Shown in pieces: positions 15,898 to 25,415 of a stretch of 64,000 nucleotides of DNA; position 1 is the stretch's first letter, and each line of letters begins with the position of its first letter. The position numbers and the translations under genes are program-made. Origin of the DNA: Blautia hansenii (lineage in GTDB: Bacteria > Bacillota > Clostridia > Lachnospirales > Lachnospiraceae); the NCBI RefSeq assembly GCF_013304445.1, contig NZ_JAAITA010000008.1, positions 1 through 64,000 of the forward strand, given 5' to 3'. The notes below the pieces were generated by a model, which saw only the letters and a list, made by a program, of their open reading frames with translations, was not told where the DNA came from and ran no database searches.

Positions 15898-17814
15898 TTA
15901 TTCTGTTACTTTCTTTTTCAAAATGCCCAGAAGCAATGCTCCTGCTGCCGTACCTGCTGCCAAAGCTGCCAGGTAGAACAAAGCATGGTCTACAACCGGG
16001 AACACGAAAATTCCACCGTGAGGCGCCATCAGGGTACAGCCAAAAGCCATGGACAGCGCTCCCGCCAGTGCAGAGCCTATCATACAGGAAGGCAGTACAC
16101 GAACCGGGTCAGAAGCTGCAAAAGGAATGGCTCCCTCGGTAATAAAGGCCAGTCCCATAATAAAGTTTACCGGACCGGATTCTCTTTCTTCTTTTGTAAA
16201 TTTATTCTTAAACAACAAGGTAGAAAGTGCAATGGCACAAGGCGGAACCATACCGCCAATCATAACGGCTGCCATAATATCATAATTTCCTGCAGCAATG
16301 GAAGCTGTTCCAAATACGTAGGCGGCTTTGTTGAACGGGCCACCCATATCAATGGCCATCATGCCCGCAACAATAATTCCAAGTAATATTTTACTGGAAC
16401 CGTTCATATTGGTCAATGCTGTATTTAACGCTGTGTTCAATGCGCCCACCGGAGGCTCAATGATAAAGTTCATAATCAGTCCCATAAGCAGGATTCCCAC
16501 AAAGGGATACAAAAGCACAGGGGCGATTTTTTCAATGGCCTGAGGCAGTTTGTCAAACACCTTTCTCAAAAGCAGAATCAGATAACCTGCCAGAAATCCG
16601 GCTGCCAGCGCACCCAGAAATCCGGATTTGCCGTTTGCTGCCATCATACCGCCTACAAATCCCAAAGCCAGCGCCGGACGGTCTCCAATACTCATGGCAA
16701 TAAAACCTGCCAGTACCGGAAGCATAAGTCCGAATGCAATGCCGCCGATTTCTTTCAGCATGGCAGCTACAGGAGTAATGGTACCGAAGTTTGCTCTCGC
16801 TTCTGCGGAAAGACTGTTCATATCCACACTTAAGCCATCAATCAGAAAGGCCAGAGCAATGAGGATACCGCCGCCTACTACGAAAGGCAGCATATGGGAA
16901 ACGCCGTTCATCAGCTGCATGTAAATCTTGTGTCCGGTTCCGCCGGAAGTCTTTACCGTTTCTGCCTTTCCTGCTGTTCCTGCCTGATAAACCGGCGCGT
17001 CTCCTTTGATAGCCCTTTCCACTAAAGCATCAGCCTTGCTGATACCATCTGAAACCTGACATTCAATCAGTTTCTTTCCGTGGAAACGTTCCATAGGCAC
17101 TTTGGCATCTGCTGCTACAATGATACAGTCCGCCTCCTGAATTTCCTTTTCTGTCAGCACATTTTTTGCGCCGCCGGAACCTCTGGTTTCTACTTTGATA
17201 AAGCAGTTAGCTGCTTTGGCTGCTTTCTCCAGACCCTCTGCTGCCATATAAGTATGGGCAATTCCCGTAGGGCAGGAAGTAACGGCCAGTATTTTACACA
17301 CCTTTTCGTCCTGAGCCGTTTCGCTCTGGGCTGCAAGCTGTTCGTTCAGATCCGGTTTTTCATCGTCTGCCTCATCCACCACCTGCAGAAATTCTTCCAC
17401 ATCTTTTGCATTTTTCAGTTTTTCCACAAATTCCTCATCCATCAGAAGCACGGACAGCTTGCTCAGTACGTCCAGGTGAATGTTGTCTTTTGTATTGGGC
17501 GCTGCAATGAGGAACAGCAGATGTACCGGCTCTCCATCCAGAGAATCAAAATCCACGCCGTCTTTGATGACCATGGCTGCCAGACCCGGTTTCTCCACGG
17601 CATCACATTTTCCATGGGGAATCGCAATGCCTTCACCGATTCCCGTAGTGCTCTCTTCTTCTCTTAAATAAACCTGCTTACGGTAAGCTTCCTCGTCCCG
17701 GATTTTACCGCTTTTTACCATTAATGCCACCGCTTCGTCCAGGGCTTCGCTCTTAGAATGTGGGCAGCTGTTTAACGAAATACTTCTTTTATCCAGCAAA
17801 TCTGTAATTCGCAT
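15898..17814 (-). CDS. fruA: PTS fructose transporter, EIIABC
   Basis: Fructose-specific permease of 638 residues that imports fructose as fructose 1-phosphate. Domain order is A-B-C. EIIA (1-150) has the phosphohistidine H67 in GIAIPHGKC. EIIB (170-275) has the phosphocysteine C181 in AVTSCPTGIAHTYMAAE. The membrane EIIC domain (about 300-638) contains many helices and glycine-rich turns. It is 36 bases upstream of ptsH and 21 bases downstream of fruK, consistent with one transcript. Confidence 0.97.
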   Translation of the reverse strand: MRITDLLDKRSISLNSCPHSKSEALDEAVALMVKSGKIRDEEAYRKQVYLREEESTTGIGEGIAIPHGKCDAVEKPGLAAMVIKDGVDFDSLDGEPVHLLFLIAAPNTKDNIHLDVLSKLSVLLMDEEFVEKLKNAKDVEEFLQVVDEADDEKPDLNEQLAAQSETAQDEKVCKILAVTSCPTGIAHTYMAAEGLEKAAKAANCFIKVETRGSGGAKNVLTEKEIQEADCIIVAADAKVPMERFHGKKLIECQVSDGISKADALVERAIKGDAPVYQAGTAGKAETVKTSGGTGHKIYMQLMNGVSHMLPFVVGGGILIALAFLIDGLSVDMNSLSAEARANFGTITPVAAMLKEIGGIAFGLMLPVLAGFIAMSIGDRPALALGFVGGMMAANGKSGFLGALAAGFLAGYLILLLRKVFDKLPQAIEKIAPVLLYPFVGILLMGLIMNFIIEPPVGALNTALNTALTNMNGSSKILLGIIVAGMMAIDMGGPFNKAAYVFGTASIAAGNYDIMAAVMIGGMVPPCAIALSTLLFKNKFTKEERESGPVNFIMGLAFITEGAIPFAASDPVRVLPSCMIGSALAGALSMAFGCTLMAPHGGIFVFPVVDHALFYLAALAAGTAAGALLLGILKKKVTE

Positions 17815-17835
17815 ATTTTTTCTCCCTCTTTCCTG

Positions 17836-18747
17836 TTATTCTTCTTCCAGACGGTTATAAACCGCTTCTACTTCTTCTCTTGTGGCCAGAAACTCTGAAA
17901 AAGCACTGGCGCTTCCTGCGGAAACCCCCATTTTAAATGCATGTCCGTAATCTTTTTTCTCCAGCCATCCTGCCAGAAATCCGGCTACCATGGAATCTCC
18001 GGCGCCTACGGCATTGACCAGTGTTCCCCTAGGTGCAGGCAGCGCGTAAACCTGTCCATCCTCTGCTGCCAGCACAGCGCCTTGTCCTGCCATGGACACC
18101 AGTACGTTTCTGGCTCCTTTTTCCTGCATTTTTCTGGCATAAGGCACAGCCTCTTCTCTGGTACGGATTTCAACTCCAAAGATTTCTCCCAGTTCATGAT
18201 TGTTGGGCTTAATGAGGAACGGTCTATATTGCAGAACATTTAACAGCAGCTCCCCTGTAGCATCTACTGCAAAGTGGATACCTTTTCCCTGCAGTTTTGC
18301 CATAATGTCACGGTAAATGGAATTGGGCAGGCTTTCCGGTATGCTGCCGGCCAAAACCAGAACATCTCCCGCTTTCAGCTTTTCCAGTTTTTCCAAAAAC
18401 TGCTCCATATCTTCTCTGCAAATCCCCGGTCCTTTCCCGTTAATCTCCGTTCCGTCAAAATCCTTCAATTTCACGTTGATTCTGGAAAATCCTTCTTCTG
18501 CTTCAATAAAGTCACAGCAAAATCCCAGCTTCTCTACTCTGCGCTGAATCTCTGCTCCTGTAAACCCTGCGGTAAATCCCAGTGCAGTGTTTTCTATGCC
18601 CAGATTAGCCAGAACTGTGGATACGTTGATTCCTTTTCCTCCGGGAAGCATCTGTTCTGTCTGGGTACGATTGGTCATTCCCATCTGAAAATCTTTTACT
18701 GAAACAATATAGTCCAGAGAAGGATTAAAAGTAACTGTGTAAACCAT
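17836..18747 (-). CDS. fruK: 1-phosphofructokinase
   Basis: PfkB-family sugar kinase of 303 residues converting fructose 1-phosphate to fructose 1,6-bisphosphate. The N-terminal PGGKGINVSTVLANLG motif and the C-terminal GAGDSMVAGFLAG motif with its catalytic aspartate are both present. As first gene of the fructose operon it sits behind a near-consensus promoter that overlaps an operator-like box. The ribosome-binding site GGAGGAAAG is strong. Tagatose 6-phosphate kinase is the alternative in this family, but fruA next to it settles the call. Confidence 0.95.
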   Translation of the reverse strand: MVYTVTFNPSLDYIVSVKDFQMGMTNRTQTEQMLPGGKGINVSTVLANLGIENTALGFTAGFTGAEIQRRVEKLGFCCDFIEAEEGFSRINVKLKDFDGTEINGKGPGICREDMEQFLEKLEKLKAGDVLVLAGSIPESLPNSIYRDIMAKLQGKGIHFAVDATGELLLNVLQYRPFLIKPNNHELGEIFGVEIRTREEAVPYARKMQEKGARNVLVSMAGQGAVLAAEDGQVYALPAPRGTLVNAVGAGDSMVAGFLAGWLEKKDYGHAFKMGVSAGSASAFSEFLATREEVEAVYNRLEEE

Positions 18748-18784
18748 TGTTTCTTTCCTCCTGCGTCCTTTGTTTTATAGCCCT

Positions 18785-18813
18785 ATTATATAGTCATATT
18801 CCGTCAATTTCAA
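18785..18813 (-). promoter_or_regulatory. fruK operon promoter
   Basis: Minus strand TTGAAA (18813-18808), 17-base spacer, TATAAT (18790-18785). This is close to a consensus vegetative promoter about 40 bases before the fruK ATG. The spacer is almost entirely occupied by the box described at 18794-18809, so a protein bound there would exclude RNA polymerase. Confidence 0.85.
18794..18809. promoter_or_regulatory. Candidate operator, proximal copy
   Basis: TCATATTCCGTCAATT. The same 16-base sequence with one change recurs at 18899-18914. This copy lies between the -35 and -10 hexamers of the fruK promoter. The likely ligand is the DeoR-type repressor at 13067-13810; that link is inferred from position. 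Confidence 0.65.
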
Positions 18814-18898
18814 TCATATTAATTTACAATTTTTTTCCTGTTTTCTTATGCAATTTTCACAATCAGTCATACTTATTCACTTTTTTATCCCCTTTCTT

Positions 18899-18914
18899 TC
18901 ATATTCCGTCATTT
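18899..18914. promoter_or_regulatory. Candidate operator, distal copy
   Basis: TCATATTCCGTCATTT, 15 of 16 bases the same as the promoter copy, in the same orientation and starting exactly 105 bases away. That distance is ten turns of B-DNA, which would put both sites on one face of the helix and suits repression by looping. Confidence 0.6.
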
Positions 18915-18946
18915 ATACTGTCTACCCTTTTCTCCTCTTTTTCCTT

Positions 18947-18990
18947 CCACAAAAAAAAGACACTCCTCCTTTTGAGAAATGTCTTTTGTG
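18947..18990 (-). terminator. Terminator of the dgt-dnaG-rpoD operon
   Basis: On the minus strand AAAAGACA (18987-18980) pairs with TGTCTTTT (18962-18955), followed by more T residues. It stands 45 bases after the Tim44-like gene and ends the long operon that begins with dgt. Confidence 0.75.
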
Positions 18991-19031
18991 TCTAGTGTAC
19001 AGTCTGCCCTTGATCTGCTTTTTTATACGCG

Positions 19032-19769
19032 TCAGACATGGAAGGCATCGATATCGATTTCCTCTTTTTGTTTGATTTCATCCAACACCCACCGTTCATT
19101 CCGGTACACAAACTTCCAATATTCAAAAAAAGCCTCGGGCCGGTTTTTTCCCCGGATAATTTCCCTGGTATTTTTATTTATGTAAAAACCCGTCATCTTT
19201 CCATGAATCAGATACCAGATAACATCCTGATCCTCTCCCTCTTCATCCTGCACGCCTACCGGGATGGCACTAAGAAGCTTCACTTTTTTCTGCACGACCT
19301 CTTCCCCACGCATATGCATCCACTGCAGTTTTACATTAAAATCCTTTTGCAGCCGTTCACTCATATAAGGCACGCCGTAAGTAACATCCATTCTTCTCCA
19401 GCATTCCTGAATCTGAAAATAGGATTCCTCCACCTGTTTCTGAACCTCTCGGTAATCCCAGTTTCTTCCGCTTTCGGAAAATACCGCCATGGCCCGGTGG
19501 GTACGGCGCCTTGCCCTGCGGGCTTTCAAAAGCAGCACTGCTGCACCGGCTCCTCCGCTTGCCACGAAAACTCCCAGTCCAAACTGCGCCGCAGACACAA
19601 TATCAGAGGTTCCACCGCCGGAACTTCTACCGGAGTGATAGGAACTGCCTCCTGCACTTCCACCTCCTCCGCCTGAGCTTCCGCCTCCGCCGGCTCTTGC
19701 CCACACCGGCACGGCACAGAGGCAAAGAAGTATACACAAGATTCCCAATATCATTCCCTTTTTCTTCAT
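19032..19769 (-). CDS. Tim44-like domain protein, exported or membrane-bound
   Basis: A 245-residue protein. A signal peptide (residues 1-25, ending near VWARA) is followed by a Gly/Ser-rich low-complexity stretch (26-55) and a membrane helix at about 58-82. The C-terminal domain (100-240) matches Tim44-like domains: QIQECWRRMDV, a central sheet region, and the closing EYWKFVYRNERWVLDEI. Bacterial members have no settled function. It is the last gene of the replication/transcription operon. The Gly-Gly-Gly-Ser run is biased in composition but in frame. Confidence 0.75.
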   Translation of the reverse strand: MKKKGMILGILCILLCLCAVPVWARAGGGGSSGGGGGSAGGSSYHSGRSSGGGTSDIVSAAQFGLGVFVASGGAGAAVLLLKARRARRRTHRAMAVFSESGRNWDYREVQKQVEESYFQIQECWRRMDVTYGVPYMSERLQKDFNVKLQWMHMRGEEVVQKKVKLLSAIPVGVQDEEGEDQDVIWYLIHGKMTGFYINKNTREIIRGKNRPEAFFEYWKFVYRNERWVLDEIKQKEEIDIDAFHV

Positions 19770-19804
19770 ACTAAAACCCTCATTGTGTTTCTGAAAACCC
19801 TGTT

Positions 19805-20587
19805 TTAAAGTACTCTGCAGGGGTGCGAAACTTCCATGGTTTCCACCTCCAAATCCGGTGTCATCTTCCGCAGCTCCTGTTTCATGTATTCCATAAAAAT
19901 GTATTCGGTACCATAGTGACCTGCGTCGATGACCGCCACTCCCTGCGCCACCGCATCTATGGAGGAATGGTAATCCATATCTGCTGTCACATAAACCTGT
20001 GCCTTCTGTCGGAGTACCTCTTGCATCAGGCTCTTACCGGAACCGGTACAGACTGCCGCTTTGCGCACTTTCTGTTCCGGATTGCCATACAGCTTTACAA
20101 AAGGCAGGTCGTACTGCTCTTTCACAAATCTGCCGCATGCTTCCAAAGTCATCTCTTCGGGCAGCATTCCCACTCTTCCAATGCCTTCCCGGCGGTTCTC
20201 TTCTTCAAACGTAACCTCCAGTACCTGCCGCTTTGTGAGCTTCAGCAAATCTGCGCTGAGGTCTGCCATTCCCAGCACATCAAAATTCGTGTGCATGGCA
20301 TAGTAACAAATGTGATTTTCTATGAGTTTCAAAATGCGTCGTCCGATAAAATCTCCGGCTGTTACCTGCTTCATTCCTGAAAAAATCAGAGGATGGTGGG
20401 TAATCATCATATCCGCCCCTGCTGCAATGGCTCTGTTTAAGGTTTCATCCGTCACATCCAGCGCCAGAAAGATTTTCTTTACCTCCCACTCTCTATCCCC
20501 TACAAGAAAGCCGGAATTATCCCAGTTTTCTGCAAAAGACACGGGATATTTTTCTTCTATTTTCTCTATAATTTCATTCGCCTTCAT
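19805..20587 (-). CDS. Nif3-like dinuclear metal center protein (YqfO family)
   Basis: Conserved Nif3-family protein with a dinuclear metal centre. The start at 20587 (MKANEIIEKIEEKYP) is chosen over one ten codons earlier because it is the usual opening; it lies 14 bases inside trmK. Metal ligands are visible in ITHHPLIFSG and AMHTNFDVL in the first half and in DAGHYGTEY near the end. At about 260 residues it lacks the inserted PII-like domain of the longer Bacillus YqfO. Position after trmK is conserved across Firmicutes. Its reaction is uncertain; a GTP cyclohydrolase I type 2 name is often given. Confidence 0.9.
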   Translation of the reverse strand: MKANEIIEKIEEKYPVSFAENWDNSGFLVGDREWEVKKIFLALDVTDETLNRAIAAGADMMITHHPLIFSGMKQVTAGDFIGRRILKLIENHICYYAMHTNFDVLGMADLSADLLKLTKRQVLEVTFEEENRREGIGRVGMLPEEMTLEACGRFVKEQYDLPFVKLYGNPEQKVRKAAVCTGSGKSLMQEVLRQKAQVYVTADMDYHSSIDAVAQGVAVIDAGHYGTEYIFMEYMKQELRKMTPDLEVETMEVSHPCRVL

Positions 20588-21281
20588 AATAAGCCAGCGC
20601 CTCTTTTCTCTGTGCAATTTCCTGCTGAAGTTCTGCAGTCCTCTTTTTTGCAGATTCTGTTTCTGATTTCTGCAGGCTTTCTAAAAGCTTTTCTGCCTTT
20701 TGCTGCTGCCCCTTCAGATACTGCTTCAAAACAGGGTGCTTCTGTCTTAGAAGTTCTCCGCCGTATACATATTCCACCTCTGTCTTCCAGGACATTTTCC
20801 CATGTACGGCTTTCATCATGGGATAATATTTTCCCTCTTCTTCTATCATGTCCTCCTGCACGATCCGGTATCCCTGCTGTGCCAGAAACTTGCGGAAATG
20901 GGCAATTTCGGACTGGGGCTGCAAAATCAGTTCCGAAATCTCCAAAAGAACCTCCCGTCCCTCCAAAAGAATCTTTTCCATTAAAGGACCGCCCATGCCA
21001 GCAATCACCACACTTTGGACTTCTCCTCTTTTCAGAGCCTGCACACCATCTGAAAGACGGGTTTCTATGTAATTTTCCAATCCCCATTCCCGAATATGAG
21101 CTTTTGCCCGCAGCAGAGGACCCTCGTTTACGTCCATGGCAATGGCCTTCGGAATCTGTTCCTTCTGCAGCAGATAAATGGGGATATAACCGTGGTCACA
21201 GCCTACGTCTGCCAGCACACAGCCCTTCCCCACAAATCCGGCAACGGCTTTCAGCCTTCTGGAAATTTGTAGTTCTCTCAT
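20574..21281 (-). CDS. trmK: tRNA (adenine(22)-N1)-methyltransferase
   Basis: SAM-dependent enzyme that methylates A22 in the D-arm of tRNA. The Rossmann SAM site is VGKGCVLADVGCDHGYIPIY (residues 17-36, key GCDHG), and the catalytic-loop region is IAGMGGPLMEKIL. Length 235 residues is normal. The C-terminal third is a coiled coil rich in Gln/Glu/Lys, typical of the family. It follows rpoD by 11 bases and overlaps the Nif3-like gene. Confidence 0.95.
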   Translation of the reverse strand: MRELQISRRLKAVAGFVGKGCVLADVGCDHGYIPIYLLQKEQIPKAIAMDVNEGPLLRAKAHIREWGLENYIETRLSDGVQALKRGEVQSVVIAGMGGPLMEKILLEGREVLLEISELILQPQSEIAHFRKFLAQQGYRIVQEDMIEEEGKYYPMMKAVHGKMSWKTEVEYVYGGELLRQKHPVLKQYLKGQQQKAEKLLESLQKSETESAKKRTAELQQEIAQRKEALAYYEGE

Positions 21282-21292
21282 ACGATTCTTCC

Positions 21293-22417
21293 TTAATCCA
21301 GATAATCTTTCAGCTTGCGGCTACGGCTCGGATGGCGGAGTTTTCTAAGAGCCTTTGCCTCAATCTGACGGATACGCTCTCTGGTAACGTTAAATTCTTT
21401 TCCTACTTCTTCCAGGGTTCTGGCTCTTCCGTCATCCAGACCGAAACGCAGACGCAGCACCTTCTGCTCTCTCTCTGTCAGGGTTCCCAGAACCTCTACC
21501 AACTGTTCTTTCAAAAGAGTAAAGGCGGCGGCATCTGCAGGAACCGGCACATTGTCGTCCTGAATAAAATCTCCCAGATGACTGTCTTCCTCTTCACCGA
21601 TAGGGGTTTCCAGAGAAACCGGCTCCTGGGAAATTTTCAGAATTTCCCTTACACGGTCTACGGACATATTCATTTCCTTTGCAATTTCCTCAGGCTGAGG
21701 CTCTCTTCCCAGTTCCTGCAAAAGCTGGCGGGAAACACGAATCAGCTTGTTGATAGTCTCTACCATATGCACCGGAATACGAATGGTTCTGGCCTGGTCT
21801 GCAATTGCTCTGGTAATGGCCTGACGAATCCACCAGGTTGCATAAGTGGAAAACTTATATCCCTTACGGTAATCAAATTTTTCCACCGCTTTGATAAGAC
21901 CCAGATTTCCCTCCTGAATCAAATCCAGGAACAGCATACCGCGTCCCACATAACGCTTTGCAATGCTGACTACCAGACGAAGGTTGGCTTCTGCCAGACG
22001 TTTTTTCGCACTTTCATCTCCGTTTTCCATTCTCTTGGCCAGAGTGATTTCTTCCTCTGCACTTAAAAGAGGCACTTTTCCGATTTCCTTTAAATACATA
22101 CGAACCGGGTCTTCAATGCTGACGCCTTCCGGAACGGAAAGGTCAATGTTTTCCATATCTACTTCGTCTTCTTCGCTGAGATTCAAATCATCGTCATCCC
22201 CGATAATCAAATCGTCCATATCGTTGTCCTGAATCCGCAGCACGTCAATGCCGTTTGCTTCCAGGAAATCAAAGACCTTGTCCAAATGTTCCGGGTCCAA
22301 AGGAAAATCCTTAAAGAAATCATTGATTTCCTGATACTCCAGTACATTTTTCTTCTTTTTAGCCAGTTCCATGAGTTCTCCCAGTTTCTCACTGAATTTC
22401 GCCATGTTCATTTCCAT
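21293..22417 (-). CDS. rpoD: Primary RNA polymerase sigma factor (sigma-70)
   Basis: Housekeeping sigma factor of 374 residues, the short Gram-positive SigA form. Region 1.1 occupies about 1-60, an acidic stretch follows, and [11 protein letters not shown] opens region 1.2. Region 2 contains [21 protein letters not shown] (shown in part) and the -10-reading [10 protein letters not shown]. Region 4 ends with [20 protein letters not shown], the -35-reading helix-turn-helix. It sits between dnaG and trmK as in most Firmicutes. Confidence 0.98.
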   Translation of the reverse strand: MEMNMAKFSEKLGELMELAKKKKNVLEYQEINDFFKDFPLDPEHLDKVFDFLEANGIDVLRIQDNDMDDLIIGDDDDLNLSEEDEVDMENIDLSVPEGVSIEDPVRMYLKEIGKVPLLSAEEEITLAKRMENGDESAKKRLAEANLRLVVSIAKRYVGRGMLFLDLIQEGNLGLIKAVEKFDYRKGYKFSTYATWWIRQAITRAIADQARTIRIPVHMVETINKLIRVSRQLLQELGREPQPEEIAKEMNMSVDRVREILKISQEPVSLETPIGEEEDSHLGDFIQDDNVPVPADAAAFTLLKEQLVEVLGTLTEREQKVLRLRFGLDDGRARTLEEVGKEFNVTRERIRQIEAKALRKLRHPSRSRKLKDYLD

Positions 22418-22501
22418 AAATGTTCCATCCTCTCAATTCTTTACTCTATAAGTTTTTCCATGTGTTCTTACTTTTATCTGATTTTCTTCTATATGGTTTC
22501 C

Positions 22502-24289
22502 TCAATCAAAGGAAATATGCAGGGTAACTCTGCCCCGCTCCAAATCCTCCAGCCTCTTTCTGGCCTCTACGATTTGCTGCAGCCCTGCCAGGTCTGTCGG
22601 GGCCAGATGTTCATTCTTCCATGTAATGCTGTCCCTCTTTAAACGGCACACAGTTTCCAATACAGCCTTTCTGGCCTCTTCCTCCCCTTCCAAATGCAGG
22701 GTTGCATGAAAAAGGGCGGTGACTTCCTTCTGCTCCTCCGGGTCTGAAAACTGGTTCAGCAGTCTGGCGGGATTTACCTCTCCCTCCTCATGCTGCGCAA
22801 AGACCAGTTCGGCTGCCCGGTGATACAGAGGCGTGACAAAATCCTCCGGTGTGATGTAACCTGCAATGGTGTCAAACATAGAAGGATAAGAGGTCAGACA
22901 GGTCAGCATCAGCCGCTGGGCTTTGCGTCCGCCGTCCTCCCTGCTGTCCTTTTTCCCGCCTGTTTCCCGGATACGGGGTGTACGGGGCTGGGAAGACACA
23001 GCCGAAAGAGCCATATTGTTCACCATTTTTCGCAAGTCTTCAAATTTAATCTGATAAATACCGGAAAGACTTTCTATATAATTATTTCTCTCCAGTTCCT
23101 CCGGAAATTCCAGCAGCTTTCTGGCTATCTCCCGGAAAAATGCCGTTTTGCTCTCCGGGTCAGATAAATCATATTGTTTTTCTAAAACCCGTATTTCAAA
23201 CAAAAACGCATTTTCTGCTTCCTCCAGGCGTTTCTCAAAGGTCTCTCTTCCCTCTGCTTTGATAAATTCATCCGGGTCTTTATAAGGGGTCAGATTGACC
23301 ACTCTCGGCCGGATTCCTGCTGCCTTTAAAATCGGAATCCCCCGAAGGGCCGCCTTCTGTCCCGCCTCATCGCTGTCATAAGTCAGAAGCACCTCTTTTG
23401 TATACCGGCTCATGAGGCTGGCATGCCCCGAAGTCAGGGCCGTTCCCAGAGACGCCACTGCATTGTTGAAGCCAGCCTGATGCATGGCAATGACATCCAT
23501 ATATCCCTCACAGATGATGAGATAGGGTTTTCTGGAGGTTCTGGCAATATTCAGCCCATACAGATTCCGGCTTTTATCAAAAACCTTTGTCTCCGGAGAA
23601 TTCAAATACTTTGGCTTGGCGTCTCCCATAACACGGCCCCCAAAGCCAATTACCCGGTTGTTCACATCCATAATGGGAAACATGACACGATTCCAGAACT
23701 TATCCTGCATGCCTCTTCGTTCCTCGATATGAAACAGCCCTGACTCCTTTAAAAGCTCGTCCGTATAGCCCTTGCTCTTTAAATATTTGTAAAGCGTACC
23801 GGAATACTTGGGGGAATAGCCCAGCCCGAACTTTTTAATGGTTTCATCGGAAAGCTGACGGTTTTTCAGATAATCCAGTCCCTGCCTGCCACTTTCCTGC
23901 CAAAGCTGATAATAATAAAAAGAAGCCGCCCGCTTCTGTATCTCCAAAAGCCGGGACTTCAAATCTGCAGACGCCCTGGCCTCTTTGGAAAATTCCTCTT
24001 CCGGAAGCCTCACTCCGGCCCGCTCTGCCAGATATTTTAATGCCTCTACAAAATTGTAGTTTTCATATTCCATAATGAAGGTGAAAACATTTCCTCCTGC
24101 CCCGCAGCCAAAGCAGTAATACATCTGCTTGTCCGGGCTGACGGAAAAGGAAGGGGATTTCTCATTGTGAAAAGGACACAGTCCGAAATACGAACTGCCC
24201 TTTCGCTGCAATTTCACATATCCGGAAATCACATCCACAATGTCATTTTTCATACGGACTTCCTCTATGATTTCATCGGAATAATACAT
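22502..24289 (-). CDS. dnaG: DNA primase
   Basis: Makes RNA primers for DNA replication. It has 595 residues. The CHC2 zinc finger is at residues 38-65 (CPFHNEKSPSF ... YYCFGCGAGG). The catalytic core has the EGYMDVIAM acidic motif and the TOPRIM DSDEAG motif. The C-terminal region (from about 430) is the DnaB-interacting domain, preceded by a low-complexity Arg/Gly/Asp linker. Between dgt and rpoD. Confidence 0.98.
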   Translation of the reverse strand: MYYSDEIIEEVRMKNDIVDVISGYVKLQRKGSSYFGLCPFHNEKSPSFSVSPDKQMYYCFGCGAGGNVFTFIMEYENYNFVEALKYLAERAGVRLPEEEFSKEARASADLKSRLLEIQKRAASFYYYQLWQESGRQGLDYLKNRQLSDETIKKFGLGYSPKYSGTLYKYLKSKGYTDELLKESGLFHIEERRGMQDKFWNRVMFPIMDVNNRVIGFGGRVMGDAKPKYLNSPETKVFDKSRNLYGLNIARTSRKPYLIICEGYMDVIAMHQAGFNNAVASLGTALTSGHASLMSRYTKEVLLTYDSDEAGQKAALRGIPILKAAGIRPRVVNLTPYKDPDEFIKAEGRETFEKRLEEAENAFLFEIRVLEKQYDLSDPESKTAFFREIARKLLEFPEELERNNYIESLSGIYQIKFEDLRKMVNNMALSAVSSQPRTPRIRETGGKKDSREDGGRKAQRLMLTCLTSYPSMFDTIAGYITPEDFVTPLYHRAAELVFAQHEEGEVNPARLLNQFSDPEEQKEVTALFHATLHLEGEEEARKAVLETVCRLKRDSITWKNEHLAPTDLAGLQQIVEARKRLEDLERGRVTLHISFD

Positions 24290-24304
24290 ACTGCTCCCTC
24301 ATTT

Positions 24305-25324
24305 CTACTGCCCTTTTCCAGGAACGCTCCAGCCTCTGGGAATAAAGATATCCCGAAATTTTTCTAAAGAATACTGGTCTGTCATTCCTGATATATAATC
24401 ACATACTACTCGCTCTTTCGGTTCCTCCTCATACAGAAGTTTCCGATATTCCTCCGACATTTTCTCCGGATATCTGCTGTAGTACAGATACAATTCTTCC
24501 ACTACATGCTCTGCCTTTTCTTCCTCTCCCTTTGCCACAGGGTTCAGATACACATCCTGAAACATCAGGGCACGGATATCCCGAAGCCCCTCCTCGATTT
24601 CCGGTGACATGGAAATCCGGTCTTTTCCCTGACTGTGTTCCACAATGTCATGGACAAAGGTATTCAGCCGTTCCCTGGTGGTATATCCCAGCAGCATGCG
24701 AAGGGTAATAGGAATATCATCTTCCGTAATAATCCCCGCTCTCTGGGCATCGTCCATATCATGGTGAATATAGGAAATCTTGTCACAGTAGCGCACCACC
24801 TGTCCCTCCAGGGTGTGAGGCGTACCGCTGGTTCTGTGATTTAACATCCCGTCCCGGACTTCCCGGGTCAGATTTAACCCTCTGCCGTCCTTTTCCAGAC
24901 GCTCCACCACCCGGACACTCTGTTTATAGTGGGCAAATCCCAGAGGGCATACCCGGTTCAGTGCCCGCTCTCCTGCATGCCCAAAAGGCGTATGACCCAA
25001 ATCATGGCCCAGGGCAATGGCCTCTACCAAATCTTCATTTAAGCACAGCGCCTTTGCCACGGTTCTGGCTGTCTGAGAAACTTCCAGGGTATGGGTCAGA
25101 CGGTTCCGGTAATGATCCCCCTGGGGCGCTAAAAACACCTGGGTCTTGTCTTTCATTCTGCGAAAAGACTTGCAGTGGACAATCCGGTCCCTGTCCCGCT
25201 GGTATACAGTTCGTATATCACATTCCGTCTCCTGCCGGTCCCTTCCCTTAGAACGGATACTGCAGGACGCATAGGGATTTAAAAACTGCAGTTCCCTTTG
25301 TTCCATTTGCTCGCGGATATTCAT
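24305..25324 (-). CDS. dgt: Deoxyguanosinetriphosphate triphosphohydrolase-like protein
   Basis: HD-domain nucleotidase of 339 residues, expected to split dNTPs to deoxynucleoside and triphosphate. Metal ligands are in HTLEVSQTARTVAKAL and the HD motif GHDLGHTPFGHAGERAL. First gene of the operon with dnaG, 15 bases ahead of it. Members of this short clade have a less defined substrate range than E. coli Dgt. Confidence 0.94.
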   Translation of the reverse strand: MNIREQMEQRELQFLNPYASCSIRSKGRDRQETECDIRTVYQRDRDRIVHCKSFRRMKDKTQVFLAPQGDHYRNRLTHTLEVSQTARTVAKALCLNEDLVEAIALGHDLGHTPFGHAGERALNRVCPLGFAHYKQSVRVVERLEKDGRGLNLTREVRDGMLNHRTSGTPHTLEGQVVRYCDKISYIHHDMDDAQRAGIITEDDIPITLRMLLGYTTRERLNTFVHDIVEHSQGKDRISMSPEIEEGLRDIRALMFQDVYLNPVAKGEEEKAEHVVEELYLYYSRYPEKMSEEYRKLLYEEEPKERVVCDYISGMTDQYSLEKFRDIFIPRGWSVPGKGQ

Positions 25325-25415
25325 AGGCAGTCACCTGTCTTTCTTCAAAAGAATCTTTCACAATAATTATTTCCGATTCCTTGGCGATTTCCTTTTTTTC
25401 TTTTCAAAAAACCCA

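Noticed and set aside
20612-22066. A 484-residue open frame on the plus strand
   Set aside because: It lies antisense to trmK and rpoD, has no ribosome-binding site and shows no protein family features.
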